Assembly: GCA_963682025.1 (NCBI GenBank)
Contig: OY821517.1
Coordinates: forward strand, 301,014,844 to 301,078,843
Source of the DNA: Cordilura impudica
Lineage: Eukaryota > Arthropoda > Insecta > Diptera > Scathophagidae
Reading direction: 5' to 3'
DNA: 64,000 bases
A model generated the notes under the pieces. That model had not been told where the DNA came from, searched no databases, and was given only the letters and a program-made list of their open reading frames with translations. Position 1 is the stretch's first letter. Every line of letters starts with the position of its first letter. Below are positions 58,317 to 64,000 of this stretch, one piece after another. The translations under genes and the position numbers were made by a program.

Positions 58317-58664
58317 CTAACAGATTCCAGCACTCGAAATTCGAGCGCAAATACTAGGAAATTTTGTTTTTTCATTAAATAAAGACCCTAAAAGTATGCT
58401 AATCAACTATAGCCAAAAAACAAACTCATTTTTATTACAAACACATTAACAAATGTAATAAACACACACATATTATTGTATAATTTTATGTATGTGTTAA
58501 AAACAATTTATTCAAAATAAAGGAAAAAATTTAAAAATCTGTAAATCTGCAAAACGGCTAAAAAGAAATACCTTTCAAATAATATACATTTGGTCCAAAT
58601 CGGGACAAAACGGTAGGACGAAACTTCAGTCACAAGAAATCGCAGAGCCTATTAATATTATAGA
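58317..58664 (-). mobile_element. Non-autonomous Helitron (family A), copy 5
   Basis: Minus strand starts TCTATAATATTAATAGGC; 3' end has the GCGCTCGAATTTCGAGTGC hairpin, GGAATCTG and TTAG, then T. It shares a central block with copy 2 rather than with copies 1, 3 and 4, so the family has two internal types. Confidence 0.85.
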
Positions 58665-59811
58665 TATATGCGTTATTTTTATTTTTTTGTATTGTAATTT
58701 TTTATTGTAATGGCACTTTAATAGTAATGTCAAAAACAAGGATGCCAACTTAACAAAAATGGGAAATATTGCACTGAACATGCTCAAAATTAAATACAAC
58801 TCTGTAATTTTTTCGTTTTTTGAGACGTTCAATATTTAAACAAGCCAATAGAGATTTTTAGCCAAACAAAAAAATGTATGGGGAAACAAGTCAAAATTAG
58901 CTCGTTTATTCCATAAAAACTAAACACTTGGCTAAATGAGTGAGAACTCAGTATTAGGCGCTTTACAGCTTACGACTTTTTAATAAGAAATGCAATAAAT
59001 GTCTTAAGATTTCAATTAACGTTTATCAGATTTTGATACATTTTATGCAACCCTTTCGATTTAAGCAGCTTTTCTTTTGAGAACTCTAAAATTGAATTTT
59101 GTAGAAAAATTTTCATGCAACTTTTTTCATAACAAAACATCAGCGCCTTTCCTAATGTAAGATTTTTTAAATTCAATTTAATATGTTTTGATGAATTGAA
59201 GATATTTATTCTGAAGAAAAACTCTCAGATTGGTTTAAGCTCTTTATATTTTAAATTTGTGTCTTATTGAGTACGCTCAAAGTTTATTATTTAATATTTG
59301 CCAGATGCTAAAATTTTTGCAATAAAATCAATGAAAATCTAAGAGAGTTTAAGAAAGGTTAATAAAATCTAAGGACCAAAACTTATTTTCCGTAGTTTTG
59401 ACAAAAATAATACTCTAAGTCTGGAAACCCTTGCCTTATAGCAATTTATACATACAAACAGACCGACTGTGATGTCTACTGTATCATTTGACATTTTACA
59501 ATTATTTGCTAGGAGTGCTAAAAATCTTTAACATTTTGCTTTTTTACATACTTTTATTCAAATCTCCTTGTCTGGTCACCTATTGTGGCCGCCTTTCCTT
59601 CAATGTTCGCTTAAGAGGTACAGGTACAGATACCATGTGATGATTTCATCCGGTTTTAGCAGATGATCCCACCGATTGAAGAGCATTGTCATGCATAAGG
59701 AATATATCATTTCAAATACGTGAAATTCAAAGTAGGCTATGAAATAAATATGATGAAAAAATAAAAAAATTATATAATTTGAAAAAAATGAATTTCATTA
59801 AAAAAATATAT
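58665..59811. other. No recognised gene
   Basis: AT-rich. No coding family or repeat recognised. Confidence 0.45.
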
Positions 59812-60720
59812 ATATGGGGGATTTTATGTCAAGTGCACCAACTTTTGAAACCGATGTCTTCCAATCACCAAAGTTAGTCCTATTGGATAGTAGTTTAGAC
59901 ACAATTTTTCAACAAGATCGGTCCAGATCTCTCTGAGTTAGAGGGGATCAAAATTTGCCATTTTGGCCAAACAGGTGTTTTTTCTCATCCATGTAACTTA
60001 TTACCTATTGTTCTTAGAAAATTTTCTCCCAAATAGTTTTGATAGCTATTTCTTCAATATTTCGGAAAAAAATACTTTAAAAAAAAAAAAATTTGTAGCC
60101 TTTTTTTTTGCTTAATTAAAGCATTTTTTGCCTTTATTTTCAAAAAGGGCATTTTTTTTTTTTTTTTTTTTTTTTTTCATAAGAAAGCTTAGGATTTTTC
60201 CTTTAAGAGCTTTTTTGTCGCTTAGTGGGATGGGAGTGGGATATCTATCAAAATAAATGGTTTGTAACTCAAGACAACGGTTTTTAAATTTTTCACAAAT
60301 GCACTATTTTGAATTTTTTCCTATTTATGTCTAAAACTTATACTGAGAAATAAACTTATACTGAGAAACTAGACAAACTAAACTTTCCGAAGGTATATAA
60401 CATACCTAACTAAAATTTTATACCCTCGATACTGTAATACCCAGAATATGTTATCCTCATGAAAAAATCGCTTTTTTTCTATAGAAATGTTGAAAAATTA
60501 TTATTTTTTATTTATTTTTAATAATAATTAAATTAATGTATAATAATAATAATATTAAAAATAAAAAGATAAATAATTTATTAAAATTTAATCTTAATTG
60601 CATTAGATCCATTTATATCATAACTATCTTTATACTTAATTTATTGTAGCTGATGAAGTACTTAAGTCTTGTAAATTTTTAAATACCCAGTCTTTCATCC
60701 AGCTTTCTTGTCGCCTTTAT

Positions 60721-62008
60721 TTACTGCGTTTTTTTTGTCAATCCTTTCTTGGCGTTACTAGGTTCAGCTGTTGATTTCGCTGCTGGTTTATTTGTTGTCT
60801 TTGGAAAGAAATCGCATTGAATAGAGGCAGAAAACTTTTTCAACTTGAGTCTTCCATCGACAAGCGGTATAAAAGCATGGTATTGAGCGGTGCCATCGAT
60901 TGTTACCGCAGCATCGAATCTGCTCTTCAGTGTTTTCAATGTTTCCTGATGATCCTCTTTGCTACTAAAAACTATTTTAGTTTCTTTACAATAACTCTTT
61001 GCCCAATGGAATAAAGCAGTCGCATCTAAGATGCGATCTTGATGAGAGCACTGGAGGCTATACTTCGCTGCATTTCTTTTAAAGTTTGCTGCAATACCAT
61101 CACATGCTCCTTTACCATGAGCTGTAGGATGAAAATGCCACTCAGCTGGCATTCCAAAATCTTTTTCATGGGCCATAAGATTTGCCAAGCTACTTTTGTT
61201 TTTAAAATGTTAACGAGCTCCGTCCGAAACGTAGTATACCTTCTTTACTGTAAATTTAGATTTTAGATATTTTAGTATTAACTTCTGGTACTCAAAAACT
61301 GCAACGCTATCATGTTTTAAATCGTCGGATATGATTGCCATACTTTTGTGTTCCAGTTTTTCATCTTTCATGTAGTAAATAACTACTGTGAATATAGTTG
61401 CTTGGTCGTTATTGAAGTGGAATGCTTGTATGGCATCCTGAAGAACATATTTATAGTTTTCTGCGAAATCATATGAAATAACGAATTCACCAGACTTCAA
61501 ATTTATGTTCAAATCCTTGAAAGTCATGGTTTCTCAAGTTTAGCAATCCTGTACACATTTCTTCCACAAAATCATCCACATTTAAAATGATTGTTTTCAA
61601 TGTGTATCTGTCAGTCTGAATCCAAGAATCAAATTTGACCTCCTCTATATATTCTTGATCTAAAGAGTTGATTAAATTTTCTTTGATGAATGTGGTTTTC
61701 GGGCAATTGGTACATTCACCTAAGTGGCAAGAAGTTGTTGCATTAGGACACATGGTCAATTTAAGGCAATCGCGGTAATCGTGTAAATCTTCTGCCGAAT
61801 CATCTGTTAAATACTTTAAGTTGGTTTCCTTCAACATCAGTTTAACATTTTCATGGTAAATGCAAACGCATACTGTGTGAGTTCCGCTGCTTTCTGCCAA
61901 AACGCAATTTTTTGGCCTCATTTGGGTTAATTTCGTGAAGCCAATTCTAACATCCTCGTGTTCAGATTGAAATGTTGCAAATAACTCTTTCAGGTTACAG
62001 ATAACCAT
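60721..62008 (-). pseudogene. Transposase-like protein with DDD-like motifs, N-truncated
   Basis: The frame starts MVICNLKELFATFQSEHEDV at 62008, 17 bases from the inverted arm; relatives I know are longer at the N-terminus, so that part is deleted. Motifs in order: GFTKLTQMRPKNCVL, SGTHTVCVC, CHLGECTNCPKTT (Cys cluster), a frameshift near 61510, FVISYDFAENYKYVLQDAIQ, AIISDDLKHDSVAVF, VKKVYYVSDGAR, a TAA at 61210-61212, HFKNKSSLANLM, HPTAHGKGACDGIAANFKRN and a Lys-rich tail. Asp residues in YDFAENY, VSDGA and ACDGI could form the catalytic triad (inference). Related multi-copy proteins occur in arthropods and cnidarians. Confidence 0.75.
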
Positions 62009-62376
62009 TCTCTTCTGTTATGTTATGAAGGTATGTTACATACCTTCGGAAAGGTTAATTTGTCTAGTTTCTCAGTATAAGTTTTATTTGTAAGATTTTA
62101 CACACAAATATGAAAAAAATTCAAAATAGTGCATTTGTGAAAAATTGAAAAACCGTTGTCTTGAGTTACAAAACATTTATTTTGATAGATATCCCACTCC
62201 CATCCCACTAAGCGACCAAAAAGCTCTTAAAGGAAAAATCCTAAGCTTTCTTATGAAAAAAAAAAAAAAATGCCTTTTTTGAAAATAAAGGCAAAAAATG
62301 CTTTAATTTAGCAAAAAAAAAGTCTACAAATTTTTTTTTTTTTTAAAGTATTTTTTTCCGAAATATTGAAGAAATA

Positions 62377-63223
62377 TAAATGCATCGTTATTACTCGAAG
62401 ATCAGTGTCTTTCCTTGTTATACCAGATATTATGCTTAACCGTCAAATTATTGAAATTACACAAAAAACCAAAAATCTTGGAATTATTTTCAATAAAACT
62501 CTCACCTGGTCTGATCATATAAATGTCGCTTCGGGAAAAACGTATTCAATGCTTCGATCACTGTGGAAAGCTCAACATCTTACACCAGTCCATGTACGAG
62601 TTCTACTTGCAAAAACCTATCTAATTCCAACTTTGTTGTACGGATGCGAACTATTTGCTAGCTGTGATTCTATTAGTTCTAGGAAATTAACAACTACGTT
62701 TTATTCTATATTGAGATACGTCTACAATTTGAAAAGATCATCCCACATAACACCGTATGCGCGAAAACTTTACGGTGTGAATTTTTGCGATCTCTTGAAG
62801 ATACGATCATTGATACTGATGCATAAGATTATATTTACACGTGAGCCTACATACCTTTTTAATCGAATATCCTTTTCTAATTCAAGAAGAAATAATTCTA
62901 TAATTCAAATAAGACATAAAAGTTTGGTCTCTGAATGGCAGTTCTATATACACTGCATACGTCTTTGGAACTTGCTACCGCCGATATTACAATATTTAAG
63001 CAACGCAGAACATTTTAGGAAACAAGTTTTCCAATTTTTCAATACCATTTAAATATTGTTTAAACTTTGCTTTATTTTGAATATATGTATGTAAAATAAT
63101 TTTTGTTATCTTATTTTATACAAATTATAAACTATGTTATATTTTCATTAAATACTGTATCACATTATACCGATCCTGTACTTTAATTATAAGACTCTTA
63201 GTCTTGTTGTGCAGGAAACCAAA

Positions 63224-63266
<43 letters not shown>

Positions 63267-63269
63267 ATA
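62377..63269 (+). mobile_element. 5'-truncated LINE inserted in the right inverted arm
   Basis: The left arm has an uninterrupted GAAGAAATAGCTATC (on the complementary strand), while here GAAGAAATA and GCTATC are separated by 893 bp. The insert ends with an (AAAT)n tail of about 55 bp at 63216-63269. The clean junctions against an internal reference make the insertion unambiguous. Confidence 0.9.
62378..63052 (+). CDS. LINE reverse transcriptase C-terminus, intact frame
   Basis: About 224 codons without a stop: KNLGIIFNKTLTWSDHI (post-YADD thumb block), AKTYLIPTLLYGCELF, SILRYVYNLKRSSHITPYAR, KLYGVNFCDLLKIRSLILMH and the end HCIRLWNLLPPILQYL, VFQFFNTI. The first residues come straight from the truncation point, so there is no own start codon and no function. 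Absence of stops suggests recent insertion. Confidence 0.8.
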   Translation, partial: KCIVITRRSVSFLVIPDIMLNRQIIEITQKTKNLGIIFNKTLTWSDHINVASGKTYSMLRSLWKAQHLTPVHVRVLLAKTYLIPTLLYGCELFASCDSISSRKLTTTFYSILRYVYNLKRSSHITPYARKLYGVNFCDLLKIRSLILMHKIIFTREPTYLFNRISFSNSRRNNSIIQIRHKSLVSEWQFYIHCIRLWNLLPPILQYLSNAEHFRKQVFQFFNTI

Positions 63270-63518
63270 GCTATCTAAACTATTTGGGAGGAAATTTTCT
63301 AAGAACAATAGGTAATAAGTTACATGGATGAGAAAAAACACCTGTTTGGCCAAAATGTCAAATTTTGATCCCCTCTAACTCAGAGAGATCTGGACCGATC
63401 TTATTGAAAAATTGTGTCTAAACTACTATCCGATAGGACTAACCTTGGTGTAAATTTCATCCCGATCGGAAGACATCGGTTTCAAAAGTTGGTGCACTTG
63501 ACATGAAACCCCCCATAT

Positions 63519-64000
63519 TATAAATCCGTGTCCATTTCATTCTCAAGTTTTCTGAATGGGACAATTTTTACCATGATTTTTACCACTATCCGTGGTAGAC
63601 TAGAACTTTTCAGAAGTGATTTATTTTATTTTGTAGAAAGCTTAGAAAAAAATAAAATAATAAGATGTTTGTGTCATAAACAAATTTTTGGTATAAAATA
63701 AATTTCAGCAACCCCGTACCTATTTCCAAAAATCTGAAATAATTTTCTAAAATCTTTTGGGCTGTAGGAACTCATATTCAGTTTTAAAACATGCAAAATT
63801 AAGCAAACATTTTTGATAAAACGCCCTATTATACACACTATATATAATATTTTGAGGTTTTTATATACATTTAACCTCATAAATTTTGATCCATCATTAC
63901 CAACACCGATTGTCAGATATGGGTGTGATTGTGATTTCAATAGACGGACATCAGCAGGTAACTAGATAAATTTATCACAACTTAAATCCATTTTGCTAAT
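63519..64000. other. No recognised gene
   Basis: AT-rich. CAATAGACGGACATCAGCAG near 63940 suggests the edge of another (GTCY)-type repeat. A minus-strand 88-codon frame (63674-63940) lies within that repeat and is not convincing. Confidence 0.4.

Larger units (their letters stand above)
59816..63514 (-). mobile_element. DNA transposon with ~600-bp inverted repeats
   Basis: The left arm (59816 to about 60413) is repeated in inverted orientation at 62029-63514, where a LINE interrupts it. Both start GGGGG and share ATGTCAAGTGCACCAACTTT, GAGAGATCTGGACCGATCTT and CACTCCCATCCCACTAAGCG. ATAT flanks both ends (59812-59815 and 63515-63518), a possible 4-bp duplication. A transposase-like gene lies on the minus strand between the arms. 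Its superfamily is unsettled; Sola-like elements have 4-bp duplications and would fit, as inference. Confidence 0.82.

Noticed and set aside
1..64000. tRNA, rRNA and LTR retrotransposon searches by eye
   Set aside because: I found no cloverleaf, rRNA block, long direct terminal repeat or integrase/protease motif that I could support; a covariance-model search would be needed to exclude tRNA-derived SINEs.

Overview
The window looks like transposon-dense, AT-rich heterochromatic or intergenic DNA from an insect, most likely a cyclorrhaphan fly (Diptera). The reasons are a full-length jockey-type retrotransposon with an internal Inr/DPE promoter, mini-me-like repeats carrying (GTCY)n tracts, DD41D (rosa-type) mariners, and several families with Drosophila-like architecture. 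I see no host gene, rRNA, tRNA or CRISPR array. Nearly all recognisable coding sequence is transposon-derived and most of it is broken.

Layout. 1-8 kb: a DD41D mariner with terminal inverted repeats (TIRs) and TA duplication, two short non-autonomous Helitrons, mini-me-like repeats, and a hAT relic. 8.5-12.7 kb: one Helitron copy whose centre holds a 3.65-kb array of a 21-bp minisatellite. 13.1-17.8 kb: a 4.6-kb array of an ~18-bp AAAAAAGTACCTTTTCTT-type monomer. 18.4-22.5 kb: another Helitron, then a mini-me-like copy split by two datable insertions: a LOA/I-type LINE (12-bp duplication) and a Foldback-like element carrying a FLYWCH/MULE exon (9-bp duplication). 23-28.3 kb: (GTCY) repeats, tandem duplications, a mariner relic containing a MITE, and a ~122-bp tandem array.

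28.5-34.9 kb: a nearly complete two-ORF LINE (minus strand), a decayed LINE (plus) and two Tc1/mariner relics. 35-44.8 kb: foldback and MITE elements, a mini-me-like copy, a Helitron copy, the rusty 3' end of a large Helitron with its Pif1 helicase tail, and a second DD41D mariner. 46.5-49.1 kb: a 2.6-kb DNA transposon of uncertain superfamily with a 7-bp duplication. 49.2-55.8 kb: a (core + minisatellite) x2 array interrupted by a full-length jockey element with a 12-bp duplication. 55.9-58.7 kb: foldback, LINE and Helitron copies. 59.8-63.5 kb: a DNA transposon with ~600-bp inverted repeats, an internally damaged transposase, and a LINE inserted in one arm.

The pieces do not form a host pathway. 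They are a stratigraphy of nested insertions, and several duplications let the order of events be read. The most unusual points are the Foldback-like element with a captured FLYWCH/MULE exon, the minisatellite expansion inside a Helitron, the dimeric core-plus-array unit, and the two transposons whose superfamily I could not settle.
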